Program-made: the position numbers and the translations under genes
From: Streptomyces hokutonensis
GTDB lineage: Bacteria; Actinomycetota; Actinomycetes; Streptomycetales; Streptomycetaceae
Assembly (NCBI RefSeq): GCF_000376565.1
Contig: NZ_BARG01000006.1
Coordinates: forward strand, 124,001 to 188,000
DNA length: 64,000 nt
Direction: 5' to 3'
In this document: positions 44,801-52,747 of the stretch, piece after piece
How the letters are laid out: every line of letters starts with the position of its first letter
Position numbering within the stretch: position 1 is the stretch's first letter
The notes under the pieces: generated by a model
Told to the model about the DNA's origin: nothing
What the model saw: the letters and a program-made list of their open reading frames with translations, nothing else
The model's database searches: none

Positions 44801-45604
44801 CTAGGCGTCCACTTCCACGAGCTTCTTGCCGTCGAAGGTCATGACCTCGAAGTGGTCGATCTCGTTCGGCGTGAGAGCCGCTCCGCCCTGGGCGTAGAGC
44901 GGCGCCTTGGCCTCGGCCTTCGTGGCGTTCGCGATGCCGTAACCCCAGGCCGGGACCGACCAGGAGCTCATGGTCTCGCGTTCGCCGTTCTTGCCGACGG
45001 CGATCAGGGAGCACTTCAGCGGGCCCTTGACGTTGCTGAGCTCGACGACCCCGAGGGTGCCCCAGTCCTTCTTGGTCATCGCCACGGTCGCGGAGACCTT
45101 GGTGGTCTTGTCCGTGGCGGAGACCTTGTCGGACAGAGTTTCGAAGGTGTCCTTCGCGGTCGCCGCGGCCACGGTGCCCTTCTGCCCCGAGCTGTCGCCG
45201 CCGTTGGCCGCGATCACGGCCAGCGGTCCCGCGATGATCAGGGCGGCCGCCGCGGCGATCATGTAGAAGCTGCGCCGGCGCTTCATGGCCCGGCGTTCAC
45301 CTACGTCGTCGACCAGCCGTTCCACCAGCCGCGGGCTCGGCCTGGCCGACAGGGACTCGCCGATCGCGGGGGTGCCGGAGCCCGGCAGGTCCGCGAGCGC
45401 CGCGAGCATCGGTTCCATCCCGGCCAGCTCGTCGAGCTGCTGGGCGCACCACTCGCACGTGGCGAGGTGTGCCTCGAAAGCGGTTGCTTCGGCGTCGTCG
45501 AGAATCCCGAGGGCGTAGGCGCCGACGGTCTCGTGTTCGTTCGAGCCCTGAGATCCCTGCATGGAACCAGGACTACCCGTTCCGTATCCCCCGTAAATGC
45601 TCAT
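44801..45604 (-). CDS. zinc-binding anti-sigma factor (ZAS type), membrane-bound
   Basis: A 267-residue protein. The cytoplasmic N-terminus has the ZAS motif His46-x3-Cys50-x2-Cys53 (HLATCEWC) and His24. One membrane helix (about residues 110-130) precedes an extracytoplasmic domain (anti-sigma-K-like). It should hold the ECF sigma factor inactive at the membrane. Start overlaps the sigma gene stop (ATGA), a standard sigma/anti-sigma arrangement. Confidence 0.93.
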   Translation of the reverse strand: MSIYGGYGTGSPGSMQGSQGSNEHETVGAYALGILDDAEATAFEAHLATCEWCAQQLDELAGMEPMLAALADLPGSGTPAIGESLSARPSPRLVERLVDDVGERRAMKRRRSFYMIAAAAALIIAGPLAVIAANGGDSSGQKGTVAAATAKDTFETLSDKVSATDKTTKVSATVAMTKKDWGTLGVVELSNVKGPLKCSLIAVGKNGERETMSSWSVPAWGYGIANATKAEAKAPLYAQGGAALTPNEIDHFEVMTFDGKKLVEVDA

Positions 45605-46176
45605 GCCGTCACCCCCCGCTCCTCCAGAGCAAGCTTCATCGATCGAAGGGCGTAGAACACCCTTGAGCGCACCGTGCCACTGGGGATGCCAAGCGTCTCG
45701 GCCGCCTCATTGACGGTACGCCCCTTGAAGTACGTCTCGACGAGCACCTCCCGGTGGGCCGGGGTCAGGTCGTCCAGCGCGTCCGACAGTGTCATCAGCC
45801 ACAACGCCTTGTCGATCTCGTCCTCCGCGGGGATGACCTCCAGCGGCGACGGGTCCACCTCCTGCGGCCGGGCCTGCCGGCTGCGGTGACCGTCGATGAC
45901 GATGCGCCGTGCGACCGTCACCAGCCAGGGTCGTACCGATCCGGTCGCCCGGTTGAGCTGGCCGGCGTTCTTCCAGGCCCGGATGAGCGTCTCCTGCACC
46001 ACGTCCTCGGCACGTTGCCGGTCACCGGCGACGAGCCGCAGCACATAGGCGAGCAAGGGTCCGGCGTGCTCTCGGTACAGGGCACGCATCAGCTCCTCAT
46101 CAGGTTCCGAGGACTGGGACATGCGATGTCGGGCCCTCGGCGCTTGTTCATTGGCCACGACGGAATCCTTGCGCAC
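45601..46176 (-). CDS. ECF-family RNA polymerase sigma factor
   Basis: A 191-residue sigma factor. Region 2 is LLAYVLRLVAGDRQRAEDVV to RPWLVTVARRIVIDGHR, and region 4 is LTPAHREVLVETYFKGRTVN to IPSGTVRSRVFYALRSMK. GTG at 46176 is chosen because GGAG lies 6 bases upstream; GTG 46182 is too close. Regulon is unknown; the pairing with a ZAS anti-sigma implies response to an envelope or redox signal. Confidence 0.94.
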   Translation of the reverse strand: MRKDSVVANEQAPRARHRMSQSSEPDEELMRALYREHAGPLLAYVLRLVAGDRQRAEDVVQETLIRAWKNAGQLNRATGSVRPWLVTVARRIVIDGHRSRQARPQEVDPSPLEVIPAEDEIDKALWLMTLSDALDDLTPAHREVLVETYFKGRTVNEAAETLGIPSGTVRSRVFYALRSMKLALEERGVTA

Positions 46177-46284
46177 GCCCACCTCCGGTGTCCGGGGGTT
46201 GCCCCGGTCGGTCGCTCATGGAGAGGTACGCGAGAGGGCGGGCGGGTGTTCAACGTGAGGCGACAGTTTTCTTCGAAGTGACGT

Positions 46285-46311
46285 GACGACCGGGACATGA
46301 GTGCACATTCC
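46285..46311 (-). promoter_or_regulatory. possible ECF-type autoregulated promoter
   Basis: On the minus strand GGAAT (46311-46307), a 17-base spacer and TCGTC (46289-46285) resemble the GGAA...CGTC form of ECF promoters. It lies about 110 bases before the sigma gene start. Autoregulation is common for ECF factors; this match is short and may be chance. Confidence 0.3.
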
Positions 46312-46451
46312 AGCCGTACGATCTTTACATTTCCACCACATCAGCAAGATCACGCGAGCTGCCCGTGCGGTTGCCGAGTGAAACGCACTGTTGTCAAAAT
46401 CACTTCGTCAATTGACGGTACGTCACCTCACAGAAGCCGCATATGGGATTC

Positions 46452-47045
46452 TCAGGCTCGGGCGAGGGCCGCGCGCCGACGATGCCGGGCCACTCTCTCC
46501 CGATTCCCGCAGACCTCACTGGAGCACCAGCGCCTCCTGCGTCCCCGTGACGTATCCAGGTACACGATGGGGCAGTTGTCCCCTTCGCACTCCCGCAGCG
46601 AGGCCCGCGCGACCGGGTCGGTGAGCAGCTCGACAGCATCCCTGGCGATCACCGCGAGCAACGCCTCGCACCCCGGCGGACCGGCCAACTCCCGCACCAG
46701 CGCCCCGTCTTCGGCCTGTACGGCACGGGGTGCCGGGGGCGCGGCGCGGGCGCGGTCGTTGAGGTGGGCGAGCGCGAGGTCGTAGAACCCGCCTTCCACC
46801 GGCTGCCTGCTGCGCACCAACTGTCCGATCCGTCCCCGCAGTTCGCGGAAGCCGACGAGCCAGGTCGCGTCGACGTGTGCGAGTTCGGTGGCCGCCGGGA
46901 CGAGCCCGGAACGGACGATCCACGCGCGCAGCGGCTCCGGCGCGTCGAGCCGTTCCTCGGGATGCGTGGTCGCGAGGAGATCCAGGCAGATCCGCCCGGC
47001 GTCGAAGCGCAGCTCGTACGGGGCCATGGTCGTACCCAGTGCCAT
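46452..47045 (-). CDS. CGNR zinc-finger protein with ABATE domain
   Basis: A 197-residue protein. The N-terminal ABATE-type domain (RICLDLLATTHPEERLDAP) is followed by a C-terminal zinc finger with the CGNR signature: CEGDNCPIVYLDTS and WCSSEVCGNRERVARHRRR. It is thought to be a stress-linked transcription regulator family; target is unknown. ATG at 47045 is assumed; ATG 47027 is an alternative. Confidence 0.9.
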   Translation of the reverse strand: MALGTTMAPYELRFDAGRICLDLLATTHPEERLDAPEPLRAWIVRSGLVPAATELAHVDATWLVGFRELRGRIGQLVRSRQPVEGGFYDLALAHLNDRARAAPPAPRAVQAEDGALVRELAGPPGCEALLAVIARDAVELLTDPVARASLRECEGDNCPIVYLDTSRGRRRRWCSSEVCGNRERVARHRRRAALARA

Positions 47046-47226
47046 GTGCCTGTCACCGCCTAGGGATTACCCCGGTCGGGAAACCGTTGCCTCTACAGTG
47101 CCTGCCCACCCGCGCGGCCGGAACCCCTCGTACCGAGCGCGCGTGGGGAGTGCGCGTGGACGGCCGCGTATGCGCGTGCGCGTCTCGGCGATGTCGGGGG
47201 CGGGGCCGGGTCCGTTGACTGGAGGC

Positions 47227-47757
47227 ATGACAGAGAACAGGTCGGACAACACGACTGCCACAGGTTGGGTATTGGGTGCGGCCACGGTCGCGATGGGGCT
47301 GATCGCCGGGGCCTTCTACGTCTTCGCCTGCGCGGTGATGCCGGGGCTGGCGCGCAGCGACGACCGGGTCTTCGTCGAGGTGATGCGGAACATCAACGAC
47401 GTGATCCAGAACCCGGTGTTCTTCCTGAGCTTCATGGGGGCGCCGGCGCTGACCGCGGTGTCGGCATGGCAGGCACGCGGACGCCCGTACCGGGGGTGGG
47501 TGTGGGCCGCGCTGACGGCGTACGCGCTCGCCTTCCTCGTCACGGTCGCCTTCAACATCCCGCTGAACGACGAGCTCGCGCGTACGGCGGATGTGGGGGT
47601 GGCCAGGGAGCGGTTCGAGGGTGCGTGGGTGGGGTGGAACGTGGTGCGGGCGGTGTTGTCGACGGTGGCGGTGGGGTGTTTGGGGCGGGGGTTGGTGTTG
47701 TACGGGGCCTGTCGACACCGGTCGGCGCAGGTGAGCCCGTCCCGGCTCGCTTCTTGA
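47227..47757 (+). CDS. DUF1772/anthrone-oxygenase-like membrane protein
   Basis: A 176-residue protein with four membrane helices (for example TVAMGLIAGAFYVFACAVMP) and PLNDELAR, features of the DUF1772 family that includes anthrone oxygenases. Its last residues (HRSAQVSPSRLAS) and stop codon are supplied by the first unit of the downstream repeat array, so the native C-terminus may have been replaced. ATG at 47227; GGAGG lies unusually close. Confidence 0.83.
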   Translation: MTENRSDNTTATGWVLGAATVAMGLIAGAFYVFACAVMPGLARSDDRVFVEVMRNINDVIQNPVFFLSFMGAPALTAVSAWQARGRPYRGWVWAALTAYALAFLVTVAFNIPLNDELARTADVGVARERFEGAWVGWNVVRAVLSTVAVGCLGRGLVLYGACRHRSAQVSPSRLAS

Positions 47758-48065
47758 CACGGGCGGACACAATCCAGTCCGCCCCGGCTCGCCTCTTGAC
47801 CCAGGCCGGGCAATCCAGTCGGCACGAGCTCACTGCTTGACGCAGGCCGGGCAATCCAGTCCGTCCGGCCCACTCCTTGACGCAGGCCGGGCAACCCAGT
47901 CCGCCCGGCCCACTCCATGACGCGGGCCGCGACAATCCAGCTCTTCCCGGCTCACTTCACGGCGTGGGCCGACACAATCCAGCCCGCGCCAACTCGCTTC
48001 ATGACGCAGGCCCGGAAAATCGAGCCCGTACCGGCTCGCCTCTTGACTCAGGTCGGCGAAATCCA
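47736..48065. repeat. tandem array of eight degenerate 41-bp units
   Basis: The core AATCCAG (or a near match) recurs at 47771, 47812, 47853, 47893, 47934, 47976, 48018 and 48060, spacings of 40-42 bases. Each unit reads roughly CCGGCTCGCTTCTTGACGCA, then GGCCGGGCAATCCAGTCCG. The periods are not all multiples of three, so no protein is conserved. The last unit runs into the dispersed element at 48060. Confidence 0.92.
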
Positions 48066-48135
48066 GCCCGTCCGGCGTTTGAGGACGAGGCCCCTTCAGG
48101 GCCGATCGGGGGTCTGGGGGCGGAGCCCCCAGGGG
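48060..48135. repeat. dispersed Streptomyces intergenic element with hairpins
   Basis: It begins AATCCAGCCCGTCCGGCGTT, a string I know as repeated between genes in many Streptomyces. It contains GGCCC/GGGCC and CTGGGGGC/GCCCCCAG (48114-48121 with 48125-48132) hairpins. It lies 30 bases past the nnaR stop and may terminate that gene. Confidence 0.8.
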
Positions 48136-48166
48136 CGCCCGCATCGGCACCCGCACAAACACCCGC

Positions 48167-49327
48167 TCAACCGTCGGAGTACTTCGCGTCGGCGGCCGGA
48201 TCCAGCGCCAGCCGGTACCCCCGTTTCACCACCGTCTGGATCAGCTTCGGTGCGCCGAGTGCCGTACGGAGTCGCGCCATCGCCGTTTCCACGGCGTGCT
48301 CGTCGCGCCCGGCGCCGGGGAGGGCGCGGAGGAGTTCCGCGCGGGCGACGACCCAGCCGGGGCGGCGGGACAGGGCACGGAGCAGGGACATGCCGGCCGG
48401 CGGGACGGGCCGTAGCTCGCCGTCGACCAGGACCGCGTGGCCGCGGATCTCCACGCGGTGGCCCGCGATGGGCAGGGTGCGGGCGCGGGCGGGGAGTTCC
48501 TGGCAGAGGAGCTGGACGAGCGGGCCGAGGCGGAAGCGCTCGGGCTGGACCGTGGTGACGCCGTGGTTCTGGAGCGGGAGCGCGGTGACGGGGCCGACGC
48601 AGGCCGGGAGGACGTCGTGGTGCAGGGCGGCGAGGAGTTCGGGCAGCAGGCCCCGGGTCTCGGCGCGGGAGAGGAGCGACGCGGCGGCCGGCGCGCTGGT
48701 GAAGGTCAGCGCGTCCAGGCCGCGCGAGACCGCCGCGTCAAGGAGCCGGTCCACCGGGGCGATGTCCTCGGGCGGCATCCACCGGTACACGGGGACCACC
48801 ACGACGTCCGCTCCCCCGGCCCGCAACGACTCCACGAACCCGGGCAGCGGTTCACCGTGCAGCTGTACGGCGACCCGGCGGCCGTCGACGCCCTCCTCCA
48901 GGAGCCGGTCGAGCACCTCGGCCATGGACTCGGAGGACGGTGACCACTCCTCGGTGAGACCGGCGGCCCGTACCGCGCCCTTCACCTTGGGCCCGCGCGC
49001 GAGCAGTTCCACCCCGCGCAGCCGGTCGAGGAGGCCTTCGCCGAGCCCCCACCCGTCGGCGGCCTCGACCCACCCCCGGAATCCGATCGCGGTGGTGGCC
49101 ACCACGACATCGGGCGCCTGATCGATCAACTCCTTGGTGGCGGCGAGCAGTTCGCTGTCGTCGGCGAGGGGCACGATGCGCAGCGCGGGCGCGTGCACGA
49201 CCACCGCGCCGCGCCGCTGGAGCAGGGCCCCCAGCTCGTCGGCACGGCGTGCGGCGGTGACGCCCACGGTGAACCCGGAGAGGGGGCCGTGGGGCGCGCT
49301 CTCCGGTCGCTGCGGTTGTTCGTCCAT
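48167..49327 (-). CDS. nnaR: uroporphyrinogen-III synthase-like regulator NnaR
   Basis: A 386-residue fusion of a HemD-like domain (residues about 15-265, for example TAARRADELGALLQRRGAVV and TFTSAPAAASLLSRAE) with a C-terminal OmpR-type winged helix (LLRALSRRPGWVVARAELLR, then AVETAMARLRTALGAPKLIQ). S. coelicolor NnaR (SCO2958) has this build and co-activates nitrate/nitrite genes with GlnR. The next gene upstream, on the same strand, is the nitrate transporter narK, which supports the name. Three 12-bp direct repeats lie just before the start. Confidence 0.9.
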   Translation of the reverse strand: MDEQPQRPESAPHGPLSGFTVGVTAARRADELGALLQRRGAVVVHAPALRIVPLADDSELLAATKELIDQAPDVVVATTAIGFRGWVEAADGWGLGEGLLDRLRGVELLARGPKVKGAVRAAGLTEEWSPSSESMAEVLDRLLEEGVDGRRVAVQLHGEPLPGFVESLRAGGADVVVVPVYRWMPPEDIAPVDRLLDAAVSRGLDALTFTSAPAAASLLSRAETRGLLPELLAALHHDVLPACVGPVTALPLQNHGVTTVQPERFRLGPLVQLLCQELPARARTLPIAGHRVEIRGHAVLVDGELRPVPPAGMSLLRALSRRPGWVVARAELLRALPGAGRDEHAVETAMARLRTALGAPKLIQTVVKRGYRLALDPAADAKYSDG

Positions 49328-49343
49328 GTCTCTCGTCCCGAAC

Positions 49344-49379
49344 GTAGTCGTGCATGTAGTCGTGCATGCGGTCGTGCAG
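49344..49379. repeat. three 12-bp direct repeats upstream of nnaR
   Basis: GTAGTCGTGCAT occurs twice in tandem (49344-49355, 49356-49367), followed by GCGGTCGTGCAG (49368-49379). They end 17 bases before the nnaR start and could be iterated binding sites or simple slippage products. Confidence 0.85.
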
Positions 49380-49403
49380 GAGATGGTGCGGCGGCGCCTA
49401 CAT

Positions 49404-49446
49404 GCCGAACGAGCCTGTCAACGGTGCGTGACAGGCTCGGTTCGGC
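49404..49446 (-). terminator. terminator after narK
   Basis: A long stem, 49404-49420 with 49429-49446, 17 pairs with one bulge and an 8-base loop, 21 bases after the narK stop on the minus strand. Confidence 0.85.
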
Positions 49447-49466
49447 TTCATGTCAGCGGTGTTACG

Positions 49467-50822
49467 TCACACCTCGGCATAGCTGAGCTGCGACTTCGCC
49501 TCCGATGCGGAAGCTTTGGCCTGCGCCTGGGCGGTCGGGCGGCGAAGGTATACGGCCCAGGTGACCGCGAAGCAGAGGCCGTAGAAGGCGAGGAAGGCGA
49601 CGAACGCGCCGGTGCCGGAGCCGTAGGAGAGGAAGGACTGCCGGAAGGCGAGGTTGATGCCGACGCCGCCGAGCGCGCCGACGGCCCCGATGAGCCCCAT
49701 GGAGGCGCCGGAGAGCCGGCGCCCGTAGGCGGCCGCCTCGTCACCGGTGAGCCCCTTCGCGAGGGCCTTGGTCTGGAAGATGCCGGGGATCATCTTGTAC
49801 GTCGACCCGTTGCCGAGCCCGCTGAGCACGAACAGGACGATGAAGACGGTGACGAAGAGCGGCAGCGACTTCTGCATGCTGGCGACGACCAGGATCGCGG
49901 TGGCGGCGGCCATGGCGACGAAGTTCCACAGGGTGATCTTCGCGCCGCCGTAGCGGTCGGCGAGCCAGCCGCCGACGGGGCGGATCAGCGAGCCGAGCAG
50001 CGGCCCGATGAAGGTGAGGTACGCGGCCTGCAGCGGCGTACGGCCGAACTGGACCTGAAGCACCTGCCCGAAGGCGAACGCGTACCCGATGAACGACCCG
50101 AACGTGCCGATGTACAGGAACGCCATGATCCAGGTGTGCCAGTCCCGCGCGGCGTCCTTGGCGGCGCCGGTGTCGTTCTTCACGGAGGTGAGGTTGTCCA
50201 TGAAGAGGGCGGCGAGGGTGGCGGCGATCAGGATCAGCGGGATGTAGATCCCGAGCAGCACGCGCGGCCCGCCACTGGCCCCGATGATCGCGAGGGCGAT
50301 CAACTGGATCACAGGAACCCCGATGTTGCCGCCCCCGGCGTTGAGCCCGAGCGCCCACCCCTTCTTCTTCAACGGGAAGAAGGCGTTGATGTTGGTCATG
50401 GAGGAGGCGAAGTTGCCGCCGCCGATGCCGGCCAGCAGGCCGATCCAGAGGAAGGTGTCGAAGGAGGTCCCCGGCTTCATCACCACGAACGCGGCGATGG
50501 TGGGGATGAGGAGGAGGCTCGCGGAGACGATCGTCCAGTTCCGCCCGCCGAAGATGGCGACCGCGAAGGTGTACGGCACCCGGACGACCGCGCCGACGAG
50601 CGTGACCATCGAGGTCAGCAGGAACTTGTCGGCCGGGGTCAGCCCGTACTCCGGGCCCATGAAGAGCACCAGCACGGACCACAGGGTCCAGATCGAGAAG
50701 CCGATGTGCTCGGAGAGCACGGAGAACAGGAGATTGCGACGGGCGACCTTCTCTCCGGTCTCCCGCCAGAAGGTCTCGTCCTCCGGGTCCCAGTGCTCGA
50801 TCCACTTGCCAGTGGCTGTCAT
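49467..50822 (-). CDS. narK: nitrate/nitrite MFS transporter
   Basis: A 451-residue MFS protein with 12 helices. The nitrate signature is present twice: AGIGGGNFASSMTNINAFFP and FVLSGLGNGSTYKMIPGIFQ. It takes up nitrate and/or exports nitrite. ATG at 50822 has GGAGGCGTC upstream. Its neighbour nnaR and a GlnR-like box upstream point to nitrogen control. Confidence 0.94.
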   Translation of the reverse strand: MTATGKWIEHWDPEDETFWRETGEKVARRNLLFSVLSEHIGFSIWTLWSVLVLFMGPEYGLTPADKFLLTSMVTLVGAVVRVPYTFAVAIFGGRNWTIVSASLLLIPTIAAFVVMKPGTSFDTFLWIGLLAGIGGGNFASSMTNINAFFPLKKKGWALGLNAGGGNIGVPVIQLIALAIIGASGGPRVLLGIYIPLILIAATLAALFMDNLTSVKNDTGAAKDAARDWHTWIMAFLYIGTFGSFIGYAFAFGQVLQVQFGRTPLQAAYLTFIGPLLGSLIRPVGGWLADRYGGAKITLWNFVAMAAATAILVVASMQKSLPLFVTVFIVLFVLSGLGNGSTYKMIPGIFQTKALAKGLTGDEAAAYGRRLSGASMGLIGAVGALGGVGINLAFRQSFLSYGSGTGAFVAFLAFYGLCFAVTWAVYLRRPTAQAQAKASASEAKSQLSYAEV

Positions 50823-50887
50823 GACGCCTCCACGGTCCGCACTACGGGGTAACGAGCGGTGATGCATCCCGAAGGTAGGGAGGGCGG

Positions 50888-50903
50888 GTTTCCACGCTGT
50901 GGC
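50888..50903 (-). promoter_or_regulatory. GlnR-like box upstream of narK
   Basis: On the minus strand GCCAC-N6-GAAAC fits the GTnAC-N6-GAAAC GlnR half-box with one mismatch, 66-81 bases before the narK start. GlnR control of nitrate genes is established in S. coelicolor; a second a-b pair is not evident here. Confidence 0.35.
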
Positions 50904-50931
50904 TGTGAGTGACCGGAAGGGAACGTTGCTC

Positions 50932-51399
50932 TCACGAGCGGGAGGTGGGCGCGGTGAGGTGGGAACGCTGGGCGGCGGCCCATCCCTCGGTGTTCGAGTA
51001 GGACTCGTAGGAGTAGCGGGTGCAGCGATCCCACTCCTCGCCCGTGATACGGCCGTACGCCTTGTCCGGCACGTAGAGCAGGCTCTCCGCCCAGACGAGG
51101 TCTTCGACGTACGGAGCGAAAAGGCGGGGATCGCGAAGTGTGGCTTCGTAGGCTTCACGGCCGGCGGCCACGACGGCGGCGCGGGTGTAGAGGAAGCTGT
51201 CGCCCGACAGCCCGTGCCCGTACTCCTTGCGGTCCAGCCGGTACAGCGCCCACGAAAGCTGTTCGGCAAACCCGATGCCCGTCGCCGCCGGTCCTGCGGC
51301 CAGACAGTCCGTCAACGCGGTGGCCAGCTGTTCGGCATCGGGGTCGGGGTCGAACGGTGCGCAGTCGCCGATGAGCTGCCAGAAGCCGTTCTCATCCAT
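50932..51399 (-). CDS. DUF4240 domain protein
   Basis: A 155-residue soluble protein beginning MDENGFWQLIGD, with ALYRLDRKEYGHGLSGDSFL and GREAYEATLRDP, the DUF4240 pattern. Family role is unknown; members often sit in accessory, immunity-like clusters. ATG at 51399. Confidence 0.85.
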   Translation of the reverse strand: MDENGFWQLIGDCAPFDPDPDAEQLATALTDCLAAGPAATGIGFAEQLSWALYRLDRKEYGHGLSGDSFLYTRAAVVAAGREAYEATLRDPRLFAPYVEDLVWAESLLYVPDKAYGRITGEEWDRCTRYSYESYSNTEGWAAAQRSHLTAPTSRS

Positions 51400-51432
51400 A
51401 CGCAGAGCATGACGGATGCCTCTGACAGTGGC

Positions 51433-51612
51433 TCACCCGGAGCGTGCACCACCGATCTCGAACCACAGCGGCTTTCCGGCTCCCCGGTCCAACAGCCCGC
51501 CGTCACCGATCGGCCAACCGCCCCAGCAGCTGGCGTACGCCTGCACGAGGTGGAGGCCGCGTCCGCTGTCGGCGTCGAGCGGGGCGGGCGGAAGTCGGTC
51601 ACCGGGCCGCAT
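51433..51612 (-). pseudogene. C-terminal fragment of a GHKL ATPase (anti-sigma-like)
   Basis: A 59-codon frame reads LDADSGRGLHLVQAYASCWG and then GKPLWFEIGGA, the G2 box and end strand of the small HATPase_c proteins that Streptomyces pairs with XRE/DUF397 genes. The N-, G1- and F-boxes are absent; the coding frame upstream belongs to a different gene that ends 7 bases before its ATG. It is most likely a remnant. Confidence 0.7.
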
Positions 51613-51619
51613 GTCGAAG

Positions 51620-52261
51620 TCAGCGGTGGTCGACGTAGGCCACGAGCCCGCCGGCGTTCAGACCCAGCGTGCATCCGCGGCGGAAGGCTTCGTGGCGCAT
51701 GCCCGGGGTGTGCTGGGCGTCGGTCATCGCATACACCCCGCGGATCCCCAGTTCCACGCCGCACAGGCACACGACGTAGCCGTGACGCAGGGCGGCGGCC
51801 GTCCACTCGGGGTCGTGCGCGACCCAGGTCCGGGAGTAGATCTCACCGTCGGGCGTCCGCAGTTCCAGCCGGGAGTAGGTGTATCCGTAGCGCTCCTCCA
51901 GTTTTGGCTGTTCATCGGGTATCTCGTGCAGCTCCCATCCGAGGATCCAGGGCAGGTCGCAGTAGACGTCGGGCGGTAGGCGCCTCATGCCGAACAGGAT
52001 GGCGCCTTCGAGCTGCGGTTCCTCGGGTATCTCGTCGAGCGAGGCTCCCTTCGGCACGACATACCCGAAGTAGCCCACACCCACGGCCTGCCTGAACTCG
52101 AAGAGGGCGATGGGCATGCGGGGTGTCTGTGCGGGATGGAGGGTGACTGTGCCGTCCGCGGTCTCCAGGCCCCCCAGCACACACTCGAGCTGCAGCGCGG
52201 GGTCGTCGCAGAACAGGATCCGCCCGAGGTCGTCGACCTGTTCGAACTGATACCGGCTCAT
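51620..52261 (-). CDS. hypothetical protein, 213 aa
   Basis: No family recognised. A soluble, acidic protein rich in Tyr, Leu and Glu, with a cysteine pair (VVCLCGVELG) and a closing LNAGGLVAYVDHR. CAGGAG directly precedes ATG 52261. A nested palindrome lies 54-90 bases upstream and covers its likely -10 (TAGGAT), so it appears regulated. Confidence 0.72.
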   Translation of the reverse strand: MSRYQFEQVDDLGRILFCDDPALQLECVLGGLETADGTVTLHPAQTPRMPIALFEFRQAVGVGYFGYVVPKGASLDEIPEEPQLEGAILFGMRRLPPDVYCDLPWILGWELHEIPDEQPKLEERYGYTYSRLELRTPDGEIYSRTWVAHDPEWTAAALRHGYVVCLCGVELGIRGVYAMTDAQHTPGMRHEAFRRGCTLGLNAGGLVAYVDHR

Positions 52262-52314
52262 CTCCTGCAGCCCTCCGGTTGGTTGCCGTTCCGCGTCCGC
52301 GAAGCAGACGACTC

Positions 52315-52351
52315 ATTGTTGAGCCATCCTATTGAAGGATCGTTCAACAAT
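52315..52351. promoter_or_regulatory. nested AT-rich palindrome, candidate operator
   Basis: Outer arms ATTGTTGA (52315-52322) and TCAACAAT (52344-52351), inner arms ATCCT (52326-52330) and AGGAT (52336-52340), symmetrical 3-base gaps and a 5-base centre. On the minus strand the inner arm forms TAGGAT, a -10. The TTGAACGATCCTTCAATAG core resembles sequences near XRE (WhiJ-like) genes. Confidence 0.65.
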
Positions 52352-52410
52352 CCATACGTTGGAACGCGTGCACCACCAGGCCGGCGGTTTCGTCGAGAGC
52401 AGGGGTGAAG

Positions 52411-52677
52411 GTGAGCGCGGAGGAAGCAGGCACAGGGCGGACAGGCGTGGCTTGGCGGGTGCTGGTGGGCGCCGCAAGCACCAGCACAGCGTTGGCGCTG
52501 TGGGCGATCGTGCGCACAGCCGTCGTCGCGCACGCCCAGTGGATGCCCGGGCCTCCGGTGATCCAGCAGTTCCTGCAGATCCCACTCGGCCTCGGCCTGG
52601 CCCTCACCCTGTGGCGGCCCGAAGACCTCCTCCTGCGCGGACAACGCGTCCCGTCAGCCGGACCCACTCAGCCGTGA
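52411..52677 (+). CDS. small putative membrane protein, 88 aa
   Basis: Two hydrophobic stretches (VAWRVLVGAASTSTALALWA and FLQIPLGLGLALTLW) and a short charged tail. GTG at 52411 has AGGGG 5 bases upstream. It reads away from the palindrome. No family is recognised and it could be chance coding. Confidence 0.45.
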   Translation: MSAEEAGTGRTGVAWRVLVGAASTSTALALWAIVRTAVVAHAQWMPGPPVIQQFLQIPLGLGLALTLWRPEDLLLRGQRVPSAGPTQP

Positions 52678-52747
52678 CAGATGTCGCGCCCAAGTGCCGA
52701 CCGCCTCGCTCAATCACACCCCTGGGGCCGCGACACGTCGCGCGCCC

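Noticed and set aside
47736..48065. CRISPR-like periodicity
   Set aside because: Units are continuous degenerate repeats with no unique spacers, and no cas genes are near.
49328..49466. GlnR box upstream of nnaR
   Set aside because: No GTnAC-N6-GAAAC pattern was found here, although regulation of nnaR by GlnR is known in S. coelicolor.
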